Source: a virus. From it: a stretch of 64,000 bases of DNA. The notes below the pieces were generated by a model. The model saw only the letters and a list, made by a program, of their open reading frames with translations. It was not told where the DNA came from and did no database searches. A program made the position numbers and the translations under genes. Below, piece after piece: positions 21,920 to 31,182 of this stretch. The stretch lies in the IMG/VR virus record IMGVR_UViG_3300042887_004758, positions 1-64,000 of that record; one strand, written 5' to 3'. Position 1 is the first letter of the stretch, and the number at the start of each line of letters is the position of its first letter.

Positions 21920-21957
21920 TTTGTATTTATCTCTATATTTATTTATAAAAAACTATA

Positions 21958-22143
21958 ATGGCAATAACCGCTTGTACTCAATCAAACTACGCTAACGTAA
22001 ACAGAATAAGTGTGGCAAGAAATGACGCAGCTCCTTTCTACTCAATTCCTACTCCATTATGGACAGAGGGAGATAATACAACAGAAATTGCATATCAATG
22101 TAACGCCGTTACTCTTGGAGGTTTTCGAGGGTTAAATTCATAA
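21958..22143 (+). CDS. Small hypothetical protein, 61 aa
   Basis: Neutral, Asn/Thr/Ala-rich peptide (MAITACTQSNYANVNRIS...) ending in GGFRGLNS, with no recognised motif. Two [AG]TATTTAT motifs (21923-21930, 21935-21942) lie 15-35 nt upstream, so it is likely late and strongly expressed; a small virion protein is a reasonable guess. Confidence 0.6.
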   Translation: MAITACTQSNYANVNRISVARNDAAPFYSIPTPLWTEGDNTTEIAYQCNAVTLGGFRGLNS

Positions 22144-22168
22144 AATTAAAAATTAACAAAAAATACAA

Positions 22169-23413
22169 ATGTCAGATTTGAGACCATTAGGAAGCGAAAG
22201 ACTTCAAGGGGATGAAAAAATCAGAAGAATCTTGGAGATCGCAAGATATAAAGAAGTTCCAAAGCAGGTAGTTAACGAAGTATCTAGCGTGGAATATTCC
22301 AAAACATTAAGTGATGGTGTAAAGTATGTCATAGCCAAAGAAAAGCTTGGATATATTATAAAAAAATCTATCAACGAAGGTGTTGAGGAATACATTGAGC
22401 CTATGAAGAATAGACGATATTATAATTCGTATTCTCAAGCTCTTAAGAGATTAAATTTATTGGCTCGTGAGGTCAATTACACTCAAGGTGTAAATGAAGA
22501 AACAACTCTTTTTGGTGAACAAAAGAAATTTGTATTAAAAACGCCCAAATCCGCACCTGAACCAACATATGATGAACCATCTGCTGATCTTGGTATGGAC
22601 GCAGGATTGGAAGCTCAAACTGACTTGGAGATGCCGGCAGAACCATCTATGGATGCTGGAACCGATACGGGATCTGATTTAGATTTCGATTTGGGTATGG
22701 ATGCTGGTACAGAGGAAACCCCTGATATGGGGATGGAACCTCCAACAGATGAGGAAGGTACTGACTTTAAAACAATCCAAAAAATTACAGGCAAACTTTC
22801 TCAAAAGTTGAGAGAATTGGATTCTACCCAAGGGTTGGACTCCTCAAATATGAAATATGTTATTAATTCGATTCTTTCGGCGATGGATTTAGAAAAATTC
22901 AAAGATGAAGATAAAGATGAGGTTATTGAAAGATTGGAAGGGGAAATTGATTATGGTATGGAGGATACATCCGTTGATGTAACAGCAGATGAAGATGGAG
23001 GTGGAATGGATATGGAATTAGATATGGAAATGGGCACTGAAGAAACACCAGAATCTCCTGAAAAAACAGAGGAGTTAGGTGAGGGTGGTGATTATATGAT
23101 GGAGAAACCAAAAAGTGACTTAGATAAGATTATGGATTCAATATTTGCAGAATCGAAGGTTGAAAAAACTATCAACAAATACTTGAGTGAATCCGTTATT
23201 AAGGAAACCAAAATCAAAAACGAAAAGAAGAAACAACTTATGATTGAGTCAGTCAACAAAATGGCTACAACATATGAACAAGAAGTTGCTTCCAAGAAAA
23301 TCATTAAGGAATTTAAAGAGGTTGAGTTAATCGGAAGAACAAACAAGAAAAATATCGTTGTCAAGATCAATGGTGAAGAATTCAAAATTAATCAAAAAGG
23401 ATTTTTGGAATGA
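22169..23413 (+). CDS. Acidic structural-type protein, 414 aa
   Basis: Residues about 130-200 and 270-300 are Asp/Glu/Met/Thr/Pro-rich low complexity separating a basic N-terminal domain and a helical C-terminal domain ending VVKINGEEFKINQKGFLE. No enzyme motif is visible. Its position as the first large gene before TerL and its acidic linkers resemble proteins of the head-assembly block in T4-like phages, but I do not recognise the family. Overlaps the next gene by 4 nt. Confidence 0.72.
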   Translation: MSDLRPLGSERLQGDEKIRRILEIARYKEVPKQVVNEVSSVEYSKTLSDGVKYVIAKEKLGYIIKKSINEGVEEYIEPMKNRRYYNSYSQALKRLNLLAREVNYTQGVNEETTLFGEQKKFVLKTPKSAPEPTYDEPSADLGMDAGLEAQTDLEMPAEPSMDAGTDTGSDLDFDLGMDAGTEETPDMGMEPPTDEEGTDFKTIQKITGKLSQKLRELDSTQGLDSSNMKYVINSILSAMDLEKFKDEDKDEVIERLEGEIDYGMEDTSVDVTADEDGGGMDMELDMEMGTEETPESPEKTEELGEGGDYMMEKPKSDLDKIMDSIFAESKVEKTINKYLSESVIKETKIKNEKKKQLMIESVNKMATTYEQEVASKKIIKEFKEVELIGRTNKKNIVVKINGEEFKINQKGFLE

Positions 23414-23805
23414 AACTCGTCTATGTGAATGAACTTGGACCTGACTATAAAGGAAATAACACATACGAATTTATTTTCTCAAAAAACGAAGAGGTCTACG
23501 GTGAAGATTGGGATGTAAGTCCCGCCTCAGGGAGACCATTTCCACCCCAATTGGAGTTCATTCATTGTGTTTTAAAACTGAGCAGTTCCGACATTAAGTT
23601 GGAACTTGTTCGTAATTCTGATTACTTCAATATGTACGATGCAATTGATGGTGTCATTTCTTTGGCTTGGGAATCTGAAGACTCGGGATATGAAGGAAAC
23701 CAAAGATTGGTCTTTAGATTTGGAGATGATATTTCTATAATAAAGGATAAATTTTACGAAAGAGATATAGTTCTTTCAGAGGAAAAAATATTGCAAACAC
23801 CATGA
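23410..23805 (+). CDS. Hypothetical protein, 131 aa
   Basis: A compact acidic alpha/beta protein starting MKLVYVNELGPDYKGNNTYE, with aromatic and acidic residues throughout, not recognised. Overlaps both neighbours by 4 nt, so it is translationally coupled in the pre-TerL operon. Confidence 0.75.
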   Translation: MKLVYVNELGPDYKGNNTYEFIFSKNEEVYGEDWDVSPASGRPFPPQLEFIHCVLKLSSSDIKLELVRNSDYFNMYDAIDGVISLAWESEDSGYEGNQRLVFRFGDDISIIKDKFYERDIVLSEEKILQTP

Positions 23806-24767
23806 ACAAAAAAAATATCAAAGTCTTACTTGACGAAGGTTTTTCAATTAAAACAATTCGTTCTTTAAGTGAAAACCAAAGAAATATTTTGGCAAAAAAA
23901 ATATTAAAAGAAGCTCAAACTTCTATTGTGAAACAAACAACTTATCCAAAAGCGGAAGTTGATAAAATGAAAAAAGAAGGGGGATTGCCTGTGAATGGTA
24001 AAGTTGTTCCGAATCAAGATGGATCTTTGACTGTTGTTTCAGGTGATGGAGAAATGAAAGAAAATCAGGATGATTTGACTGCTCTCACAAGAGAAGGACT
24101 ACATGATGCTGACGACATGGCGCCTGATGGTATGGATGATGATTCCGACAATAATAGATCAATGATGAATGAATTATCTGACGAAGAAATTGATCTTATG
24201 TTAGATATCATTAAGTCAAAAAAATCAAATGGTGAAAAAGGTGAAATCGAAGAAAAGTTTCAAAGTAAATCACAACAAAAATACTTCTTTGCTAAATGTA
24301 ATGATGAATCATTAAGTAAAAAAGAAAGAAATAAGTGGTGTAGTATGGCTGACGAATTTGCACAACACACAAATTTCAAAAAACTACCCGAAAAAGTAAA
24401 AGAAGATAATCTTAAATCTTTGGAGGAAAGTGTTATGAAAATTGTTAAAAAACATATTCCAGCAAGTATTACCAAGGGTGACTTGGTTAAATTAGTTAAT
24501 GAAGCTCCTTTAACCAAACCTGTACCTGTAAAGGAACCTGGTGTTGTTCCGTCGAGACCTGAAAGAAAAACACCTTTTCAACCAAAACACAAACCAAAAC
24601 CAAAGGCAGGAAAAGAATTACCTGATTGGATGAGTTATTCGGAAATTTTTGATTCTGAACCATTTACAAAGCCAGTACCTGTAAAACCAGATGTTGCACC
24701 ATCCAAACCTGAAAGAAAAACTCCATTTCAACCAAAGCATAAACCAAAACCAAAGGCGGAGAAATAA
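23802..24767 (+). CDS. Structural-type protein with duplicated basic tail, 321 aa
   Basis: The N-terminus (about 37 residues, ending KKILKE before AQT) again fits an [LI]-x-E protease site. The middle holds an acidic stretch and a motif YFFAKCNDESLSKKERNKWC followed by MADEFAQHT, seen in other T4-like phage head-region proteins. The C-terminus consists of two copies of a Pro/Lys-rich segment (TKPVPVK..., ERKTPFQPKHKPKPKA), the first at residues about 237-269, the second at 288-320. Such basic tails could bind DNA. Function unknown. Confidence 0.72.
   Translation: MNKKNIKVLLDEGFSIKTIRSLSENQRNILAKKILKEAQTSIVKQTTYPKAEVDKMKKEGGLPVNGKVVPNQDGSLTVVSGDGEMKENQDDLTALTREGLHDADDMAPDGMDDDSDNNRSMMNELSDEEIDLMLDIIKSKKSNGEKGEIEEKFQSKSQQKYFFAKCNDESLSKKERNKWCSMADEFAQHTNFKKLPEKVKEDNLKSLEESVMKIVKKHIPASITKGDLVKLVNEAPLTKPVPVKEPGVVPSRPERKTPFQPKHKPKPKAGKELPDWMSYSEIFDSEPFTKPVPVKPDVAPSKPERKTPFQPKHKPKPKAEK
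24512..24762 (+). repeat. Imperfect intragenic duplication (about 97 bp units)
   Basis: Two diverged copies (24512-24608 and 24665-24762) encode the Pro/Lys-rich tail segments of the preceding protein, separated by a 56-bp spacer. Confidence 0.8.
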
Positions 24768-26056
24768 TGAGACAGGATTTAAAAAATACAGTAAGAAAGG
24801 CTTTATTAGAGGCACCGATTAGATATGATGGTCCTGAAAGAATGGATCCTTCTTTGGAAGATCTTTTTAACAGAGGAGAAACACCTTATAGTAAAAATCC
24901 TGCTCTTCCCGATAAAAATAACGATGGAATACCTGATTCTTTCGAACAAATTATCGCAAGTAAAAGATTCAAGGATGTTATTGAAAATTTGAAACGCCTT
25001 ACAGGTGTAACAAATTTATCGGGAATGAATGGTATGATGCAGTTACAAACTTTGGTTATGGGAGCATCGAATAGAATTCTACAGATTCAATCTAGTCACA
25101 AAGAATATTTGGAAAATTTGGCAATTGATTTGGTGAAGAAGGAAACCGGTATTACAGATCAAGTAAATTTTGAAGCGGACTTAGTTAATCCAGGTGAAAT
25201 TTCAAAACAAGGTATGAGTTCTAAACCAGAAGAGTACGATGAGGATGAAATTGAAAAACAATTCGGAGGTGAAGAGGACGAAGAAGAAGATTTTCAAGAT
25301 GACTTTATGTCATTTATGAATTCTATGGAGAATTTTAACGCGGAAACCGCAAAAAGAAGAATTTTAAATGCATTGATTCAGGGTGGTGCAAAAAAAGGTC
25401 ACTACATGTACCAACTTGTAGTTCCAGAATTAGATAGATTGAATCCTGATTTGGTAAGATTATATGGTGTTATAATGTCATATGCTGACTATCTATATTG
25501 GATTATGCCTAACCAACAAATGTTGAATATGGCAGGTAGTGGTGAAGGAATGATGGGTAAAGAAGAAGTTGACGAAACTACAGATCCTCCAACCGTAAAA
25601 GCACAGGCTACATGGTTTCCACTTCTCATTCATGAACTACTTAAAGGTGTGAACGATTTGGTTATGACTCAGGGTTTACCTGACGATCCAAGATCGGCAG
25701 AAATGGTTATGGGGGTTGCAGACACTTTACCACATGAAATTTGGGATATGAGAGTCGGACCAATTATATATGAAAAATTGGTAAATGCTTATCCTGATGA
25801 ACTATTTGACGAAGACAAGAAAATCATTCAGTTCTATCTCAAATCAAGAATTGCCTCTCTGAGTACTGACGAGTTCTTCAAGACTATGAAAGAAATTCTC
25901 GCAGAAACACCAAAAGGCAAGCAAATTGTGGACAAAATGGTAAAAGAGATTATTCAGGAACTCAAAGATCAAGAATATGAAGATGCTATGGGTTCAGAAG
26001 ATGATGATGAAGACTTGGATAATTTCCTCTCTAATCTCGGAATAAGTTTAAATTAA
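24767..26056 (+). CDS. Structural-type protein upstream of terminase, 429 aa
   Basis: The first 15 residues (LKNTVRKALLE before APIR) fit the propeptide pattern. A calcium-binding-like loop DKNNDGIPDSFE occurs at about residues 44-55, an acidic linker at about 157-185, and the rest is mostly helical. It directly precedes TerL (3-nt gap), where T4 has the small terminase, but it is far larger than gp16 and shows no helix-turn-helix. A neck, head-completion or maturation-protease substrate is possible; not resolved. Confidence 0.72.
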   Translation: MRQDLKNTVRKALLEAPIRYDGPERMDPSLEDLFNRGETPYSKNPALPDKNNDGIPDSFEQIIASKRFKDVIENLKRLTGVTNLSGMNGMMQLQTLVMGASNRILQIQSSHKEYLENLAIDLVKKETGITDQVNFEADLVNPGEISKQGMSSKPEEYDEDEIEKQFGGEEDEEEDFQDDFMSFMNSMENFNAETAKRRILNALIQGGAKKGHYMYQLVVPELDRLNPDLVRLYGVIMSYADYLYWIMPNQQMLNMAGSGEGMMGKEEVDETTDPPTVKAQATWFPLLIHELLKGVNDLVMTQGLPDDPRSAEMVMGVADTLPHEIWDMRVGPIIYEKLVNAYPDELFDEDKKIIQFYLKSRIASLSTDEFFKTMKEILAETPKGKQIVDKMVKEIIQELKDQEYEDAMGSEDDDEDLDNFLSNLGISLN

Positions 26057-26059
26057 TGG

Positions 26060-27829
26060 ATGGGGTTAACAAGAGAACAGGTATTATTAGAATATGCCAA
26101 ATGTGTCAAAAGTCCTGAATATGCGTTAAAAACATATTTGAAAACTTATGATCAAACAGTTCAGGGGTTCGTACCCCTGAAGTTGTTTCCTGACCAAGTG
26201 AAATTGATTGAGGATTTTGAAAAGTTTGAAGAAAATATTGCGTTAAAATATAGACAGGCGGGAGTTTCCACTGTCACCGCAGCTTGGATTTCCAAAAAGT
26301 TGATCACAGCTCCGAAGGGAAAACCTGAAAAGATATTGATCATTGCCAACAAACTTGACACTGCCGTTGGTATGGCCGATAAAATCAGGTCTTTCCAAGA
26401 GCAATGGCCCGATTGGTTTGGCGTTAGTTTTTCATCGGAAAAAAACTCCCAACGTCACTTCAGATTGACAAATGGTTGTGAAGTAAAAGCGGTTGCAACA
26501 TCAAAAGACGCATTGAGAGGTTATACCCCAACTATCCTTGTATTTGACGAAGCAGCATATATTGAAGCGGATGATGATTTCTGGGCGGCTTGTATGGCCT
26601 CACTCTCAACGGGTGGTAAAGTTATAGTTATTTCAACTCCCAACGGATTTGATCAAATTTATTATTCAATTTACGATCAAGCTTTACGGGGTATGAATGA
26701 TTTTAAAATATCTGAAATGTATTGGTATAGAGATCCAAGATATACCAAAGACCTTTATTTAGTAAAAACCAAAGATATAGTTCATTATTTGTTAAATAAA
26801 GAAGAATATTCTGAAGAGGAACACGTAATTAGGTTGGATGGTGCGGGTTGGGATTTGGATCTTGAATTTGTTATTCAAAAAATCAATGAAGGTTATAAAC
26901 CTTGTTCTTCTTGGTTTGAAACTATGGTTAAGAAGTTGAAATACGATAGAAGAAAGGTGTCTCAAGAATTGGAGTGTAACTTTCTTGGTTCGGGTGACAA
27001 TGTCATTGACTCTGGAACTATGGAAAAAATCAAGAAAAATGATATTAAAGAACCCAAAGACAAGATGATGGGAGGGGCGTTATGGGTTTGGGAGGATCCA
27101 ATATTGGATCACAAATATATTATGGGTGTGGATGTGTCAAGAGGTGATTCAGAGGACTTTACAACCTTTAATATAGTTGATTTTGATACAAGAGAACAGG
27201 TTGTTGAATTTTTGGACAAAGTTCCACCTGATATTGCCGCTGAAATTGCCTTAAAATGGGCACAAAGATACAACGCATTTGTGGTTATTGACATCACGGG
27301 TGGTATGGGTGTATCAACGGCAAGGAAGATGCAAGAGCTGGGGTATAAAAACCTTTATATCGATGGTCAAGTATCGACTGACATATGGAAATATGATCCA
27401 AAAGCGCAAGAGAAAATACCGGGAATTAATTTCAATAACAAAAGGGTTCAGATTATTGCAACTTTTGAAGAATATATTAGACACGGTTTCAAAATCAGAT
27501 CATCAAGATTATATAATGAATTACTAACTTTTGTTTATATAAACGGAAGACCTGACCATATCAAAGGACAACATGACGACTTGATTATGTCTGTTGCTAT
27601 GGCTTTATATGTTGGGGAAAGTAGTTTTTCCAAACTTACAAAGGTGACCGAACAAGCAAAAGCAATGATTGATTCTTGGACGGTAAATGAAAGTGTAAAA
27701 TATAAAACTGACTTTATGAATCCGAGTGTTCCATCGTATTATGGTCAAACAAATAACGATTCCAATCGAAGTTATAATCAGAAAGACGTAGAGAAATATT
27801 TATGGCTCTTCGGAGGAATGAGAAGATAA
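26060..27829 (+). CDS. Terminase large subunit (gp17-like)
   Basis: ATPase motor: adenine-binding/Walker-A-like region KYRQAGVSTV (about residues 63-72; the T4-type deviant P-loop), Walker B ILVFDEAAYI (about 165-174) and coupling motif STPNG. Nuclease domain: GVDVSRGDSEDFTTF (about 356-370) with the catalytic Asp, later acidic residues in DITGG and QHDDLIMSVA. At 589 aa it is a normal size for T4-type TerL. It packages concatemeric DNA through the portal. Downstream gene order (portal, protease, scaffold, capsid) matches T4. Confidence 0.96.
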   Translation: MGLTREQVLLEYAKCVKSPEYALKTYLKTYDQTVQGFVPLKLFPDQVKLIEDFEKFEENIALKYRQAGVSTVTAAWISKKLITAPKGKPEKILIIANKLDTAVGMADKIRSFQEQWPDWFGVSFSSEKNSQRHFRLTNGCEVKAVATSKDALRGYTPTILVFDEAAYIEADDDFWAACMASLSTGGKVIVISTPNGFDQIYYSIYDQALRGMNDFKISEMYWYRDPRYTKDLYLVKTKDIVHYLLNKEEYSEEEHVIRLDGAGWDLDLEFVIQKINEGYKPCSSWFETMVKKLKYDRRKVSQELECNFLGSGDNVIDSGTMEKIKKNDIKEPKDKMMGGALWVWEDPILDHKYIMGVDVSRGDSEDFTTFNIVDFDTREQVVEFLDKVPPDIAAEIALKWAQRYNAFVVIDITGGMGVSTARKMQELGYKNLYIDGQVSTDIWKYDPKAQEKIPGINFNNKRVQIIATFEEYIRHGFKIRSSRLYNELLTFVYINGRPDHIKGQHDDLIMSVAMALYVGESSFSKLTKVTEQAKAMIDSWTVNESVKYKTDFMNPSVPSYYGQTNNDSNRSYNQKDVEKYLWLFGGMRR

Positions 27830-27869
27830 TAATATTGTATTTATTGAAAAAACTACTATTTTAATTACT

Positions 27870-29738
27870 ATGGCACAAACTAATCAACAATATACAATTT
27901 GGCAACGACTTTCAAGGGTCTTTGGACCAGATTCCACATTGGATCAACAAGTTCCTCAATATAGGTTCGATAAAAAAGAAATTTTAAGAACCAAATCTAA
28001 AGGGGAATACGAAAAGGAAAAACTTCAAGCTCAACAGAGTTTGTATTTGGCAAACCAATGGTCAAAGGTTGAAAACAATCTTTACACACAAGCCGTATAT
28101 TATGAACCAACAAGGTTGGCTTCATATTATGATTATGAATCTATGGAGTTTACACCCGAAATATCCGCAGCTTTGGACATTTATGCTGAAGAATCAACAA
28201 CCCCAAATGAAAATGGATTTATACTTCAAATATATTCAGAATCCAATAGAATCAAAAGTATTTTGGCCGACTTGTTCAATAACAAGTTGGATATTAATAC
28301 CAACTTACCTATGTGGACAAGAAATACTTGTAAGTATGGTGATAATTTTCTCTATTTAAAGATAGATCCTGAACAAGGTGTTGTCGGAGCACAACAATTA
28401 CCAAATATTGAAATCGAAAGATTCGAGAGAGGTATGGTTGTTAATACCGTTGCAATGAATACCGGTGTTGAAAATACCCACTTAACTTTTACTTGGAAAA
28501 ATAAAAATATAGAATTCAATACGTGGGAGGTTGCTCACTTTAGACTTTTGGGTGACGACTCAAAATTACCCTATGGAACTTCTATGTTAGAAAAAGCAAG
28601 AAGAGTTTGGAAACAACTTCTTTTGTCGGAAGATGCGATGTTAATCTATAGAACATCAAGAGCACCTGAAAGAAGAGTTTTCAAAGTTTTTGTTGGAAAT
28701 ATGGATGATAAAGATGTTGAAGCCTATGTCCAAAGGGTTGCCAACAAATTCAAGAGAGACCAAATTGTGGATCCAAAGAATGGTAATGTGGATATGAGAT
28801 ATAATCAGATGGCCGTGGATCAGGATTATTTTATTCCTGTTCGTGATCCGAACGCACCAAATCCAATTGATACTTTACCTGGCGCTCAGAATCTGAGTGA
28901 AATTGCGGATATTGAATATATTCAAAAGAAATTATTGACCGCTTTAAGAATACCGAAAGCTTTCCTTGGATTTGAAGAAGTGGTTGGTGATGGTAAGAAT
29001 CTTTCTCTTTTGGATATTAGATTTTCAAGGACCATCAATAGAATTCAACAAGCGATGATTCAAGAATTAAATAAAATCGCGATTATTCATCTATATATCT
29101 TGGGATTTGAGGACGAACTTAATAACTTCACTTTGGGTCTAACCAATCCATCAACACAACAGGATATGTTGAAGATTGAACAACTTCAATCCAAAATCCA
29201 ACTCTACAGAGACGCAGTTACTGATCCTGGAAATGGTATTCAGGCGGTATCCGCTTCTTGGGCTAAGAAACATATTCTTGGGTTCAGTGATGAAGAAATT
29301 AAGTTGGATATACAACAACAAAGAATTGAAAAAGCTGTAGCTAAGGAACTTGAAGAAACTCCGAATGTAATTACCAAGACAGGTATATTTGACAATATTG
29401 ACAAGTTGTACGGTAATGGAAAACCAAAGGAGGGAGGTGAAGCAGGTGCAGGTGAGGCAACAACACCAGGTGGTGGAGAAACAACAAGTCCTGATTTAGG
29501 TGGTTTTGGTGAGGTAGGGGGTACAACCACAGTTCCTGAACCTGCGGCTGAAACAGGTGGTACTGAAACAGAGACTATACCTCCACCGGCTGAAGTAACT
29601 CCTGAATCCAAAGAAAAAGATGAAAATTTAATCCTTGAAGATAATATGTTAAACGGTGTTGTAGAACTCAATATCAACAAAGCTAAAAAATCTTTACAGG
29701 AGATTGATAAAAAACTAAACGAGTTACTAGGATCATAA
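27870..29738 (+). CDS. Portal protein (gp20-like)
   Basis: T4-type portal features: SYYDYESMEFTPEISAALDI (about residues 87-106), LPNIEIERFERG, a wing/stem region with EDAMLIYRTSRAPERRVF (about 252-269), MRYNQMAVDQDYFIP and LPGAQNLSEIADIEYIQKKL (about 334-353). It forms the dodecameric vertex through which DNA is packaged and to which the neck attaches. Unusually, the C-terminus (about 515-590) is a Gly/Thr/Pro/Glu-rich low-complexity linker ending in a short helix. Separate promoter motif GTATTTAT 25 nt upstream. Confidence 0.95.
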   Translation: MAQTNQQYTIWQRLSRVFGPDSTLDQQVPQYRFDKKEILRTKSKGEYEKEKLQAQQSLYLANQWSKVENNLYTQAVYYEPTRLASYYDYESMEFTPEISAALDIYAEESTTPNENGFILQIYSESNRIKSILADLFNNKLDINTNLPMWTRNTCKYGDNFLYLKIDPEQGVVGAQQLPNIEIERFERGMVVNTVAMNTGVENTHLTFTWKNKNIEFNTWEVAHFRLLGDDSKLPYGTSMLEKARRVWKQLLLSEDAMLIYRTSRAPERRVFKVFVGNMDDKDVEAYVQRVANKFKRDQIVDPKNGNVDMRYNQMAVDQDYFIPVRDPNAPNPIDTLPGAQNLSEIADIEYIQKKLLTALRIPKAFLGFEEVVGDGKNLSLLDIRFSRTINRIQQAMIQELNKIAIIHLYILGFEDELNNFTLGLTNPSTQQDMLKIEQLQSKIQLYRDAVTDPGNGIQAVSASWAKKHILGFSDEEIKLDIQQQRIEKAVAKELEETPNVITKTGIFDNIDKLYGNGKPKEGGEAGAGEATTPGGGETTSPDLGGFGEVGGTTTVPEPAAETGGTETETIPPPAEVTPESKEKDENLILEDNMLNGVVELNINKAKKSLQEIDKKLNELLGS

Positions 29739-29750
29739 TATTTATTTAGT

Positions 29751-30422
29751 ATGAAAACACTAGGAAGTTATATCACCCAACTCGAAAATGAATTGGTGGA
29801 AGGTTATAAAAAAGGAACCTTCAAAAGTTCATTTACCAAATTTAAGAATCAGGTTTTAAAAAATAAGAACTTAAAGGAGGCGACAAATATATATTACGAA
29901 TTGTCATCCAAAAAAGGATATGACAAGGAATTCAGTGAAATGTTCCTTAATGAATCTATCGATAGATTAAAAGAATTATATAAAAGAAAAGATATTCAAA
30001 AATATTTGTCTGAAGGATCCAACAATTACGAATCTATTGACAACTTGATTTTCTCAACAAACATAGAAAAAAAGGTTGAGACAAAACTTTCTCTGTTGGA
30101 AAATCTTCGAAAAAAGGATGAGGTAAACGAAACCATTTATCTTCCTTTATCTATGCAAGTAGACATTGCAAATTCCAAAATCAAACCAATCTTAGAAAGT
30201 CTTTCAGAGGAAGAACTTTCATTACTCAAAGAAATGAAGGAATTAACTGAAGGTGATTTAACAAACTTGATTGAAGAAACTAAATCTGAAATTGTTTCTG
30301 TATTTGAGAAAAATACTATAGAAGAAGGTAAATTGGATCAGTTGAAGTCAAAGTTGGGGTCTTATGATAAATCCCACCGTTCGTTGTTTGAACTCAGAAA
30401 ATTCTTGAACGAGATAGTTTAA
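29751..30422 (+). CDS. Helical prohead-core-like protein, 223 aa
   Basis: Almost entirely helical and Lys/Glu-rich with heptad-like leucines and no enzyme motif. It lies between portal and protease, where T4 encodes the small prohead core proteins gp67/gp68, so a core or scaffold component is the most likely role; this rests on position and composition. ATATTTAT lies 5 nt before the ATG. Convergent with, and overlapping by 4 nt, the bS21 gene. Confidence 0.7.
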   Translation: MKTLGSYITQLENELVEGYKKGTFKSSFTKFKNQVLKNKNLKEATNIYYELSSKKGYDKEFSEMFLNESIDRLKELYKRKDIQKYLSEGSNNYESIDNLIFSTNIEKKVETKLSLLENLRKKDEVNETIYLPLSMQVDIANSKIKPILESLSEEELSLLKEMKELTEGDLTNLIEETKSEIVSVFEKNTIEEGKLDQLKSKLGSYDKSHRSLFELRKFLNEIV

Positions 30423-30604
30423 TCCTTTTTAAACTTGTCGTTCACATAGATGGCCTTATTCATCTTTTCTCTGTTTTTCACTGAATCTTTAATATATTCT
30501 TTATTTTCCCACAGTTTTTTGTGAACTTGGGTCTTATAAACTTTATATTTATAAGTTTTCAGAGCGGCCTCTATATTTTTTTTATTTACCTCTACTATTA
30601 TCAT
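30419..30604 (-). CDS. rpsU: Ribosomal protein bS21
   Basis: The 61-aa product aligns along its whole length with Bacteroidetes bS21: MIIVEV, NIEAALKTYKYKVYKT, a basic helix with YIKDSVKNREK and KAIYV near the end. bS21 sits at the 16S 3' end on the 30S platform. In Flavobacteriia it helps hide the anti-Shine-Dalgarno sequence, and host rpsU is normally the gene with a strong Shine-Dalgarno site; here none is present upstream. Start at MIIVEV chosen by homology. It is alone on the minus strand inside the head gene block, with GTATTTAT (30622-30629) as candidate promoter. Confidence 0.9.
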   Translation of the reverse strand: MIIVEVNKKNIEAALKTYKYKVYKTQVHKKLWENKEYIKDSVKNREKMNKAIYVNDKFKKD

Positions 30605-30714
30605 AAGTTGTATTTGTAACGATAAATACAAACGAATTTACGAAATTTTGACAATAACCCTTATTTTTATTATGTTTTTCAAAAAATAAACGTTTTTACA
30701 TATGAAGGGATTTT

Positions 30715-31167
30715 ATGAAGAAGGGAAAATCAATAAAAATTAATGGATTTAAAGATTTCAAAATAAATTATGGTACGGTAGATTTCAAATCTATGAAATC
30801 AATTTATTTGGTCATTCAGGCGTGGGTGGAACCAATAACAGATCTTGAATCGTGGTCATCGGTGGTCAATACATTAAGAAGGGACATAAAACACAAATTA
30901 TTGGATTCAATAGATCTGAATATATTCAACGGAAGAACAATAGTTGATCTTGATCTCAGAACCTCAGGAATTCAGGAAGGGAAGAGGAGTTTTATGAATT
31001 TGGAAATCACATTATTTTTGGATGAATATATTGATTTCAAATCAGAACAATTAAAAAAATCATTAACAACAATCTGTAAATATATTACAAAAAATAGTTT
31101 CAAATCCAACAGGTATTTCTCATTTCATCTTTCAAAGATGGAAACACCCGTAAAATTGTTGGCGTGA
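30715..31167 (+). CDS. Hypothetical head-region protein, 150 aa
   Basis: Basic alpha/beta protein with VDLDLRTSGIQEGKRSFMNL (about residues 82-101) and a long helical C-terminus; not recognised, but its position between core protein and protease suggests head assembly. An AAGGGA 8 nt before the ATG is one of the few Shine-Dalgarno-like sequences in the window. Confidence 0.7.
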   Translation: MKKGKSIKINGFKDFKINYGTVDFKSMKSIYLVIQAWVEPITDLESWSSVVNTLRRDIKHKLLDSIDLNIFNGRTIVDLDLRTSGIQEGKRSFMNLEITLFLDEYIDFKSEQLKKSLTTICKYITKNSFKSNRYFSFHLSKMETPVKLLA

Positions 31168-31182
31168 ATTATATTTATTTAT

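Noticed and set aside
29240-29680. Antisense Ser/Pro/Val-rich ORF under the portal gene
   Set aside because: Created by the Gly/Thr-rich linker codons of the portal; no promoter or start context.
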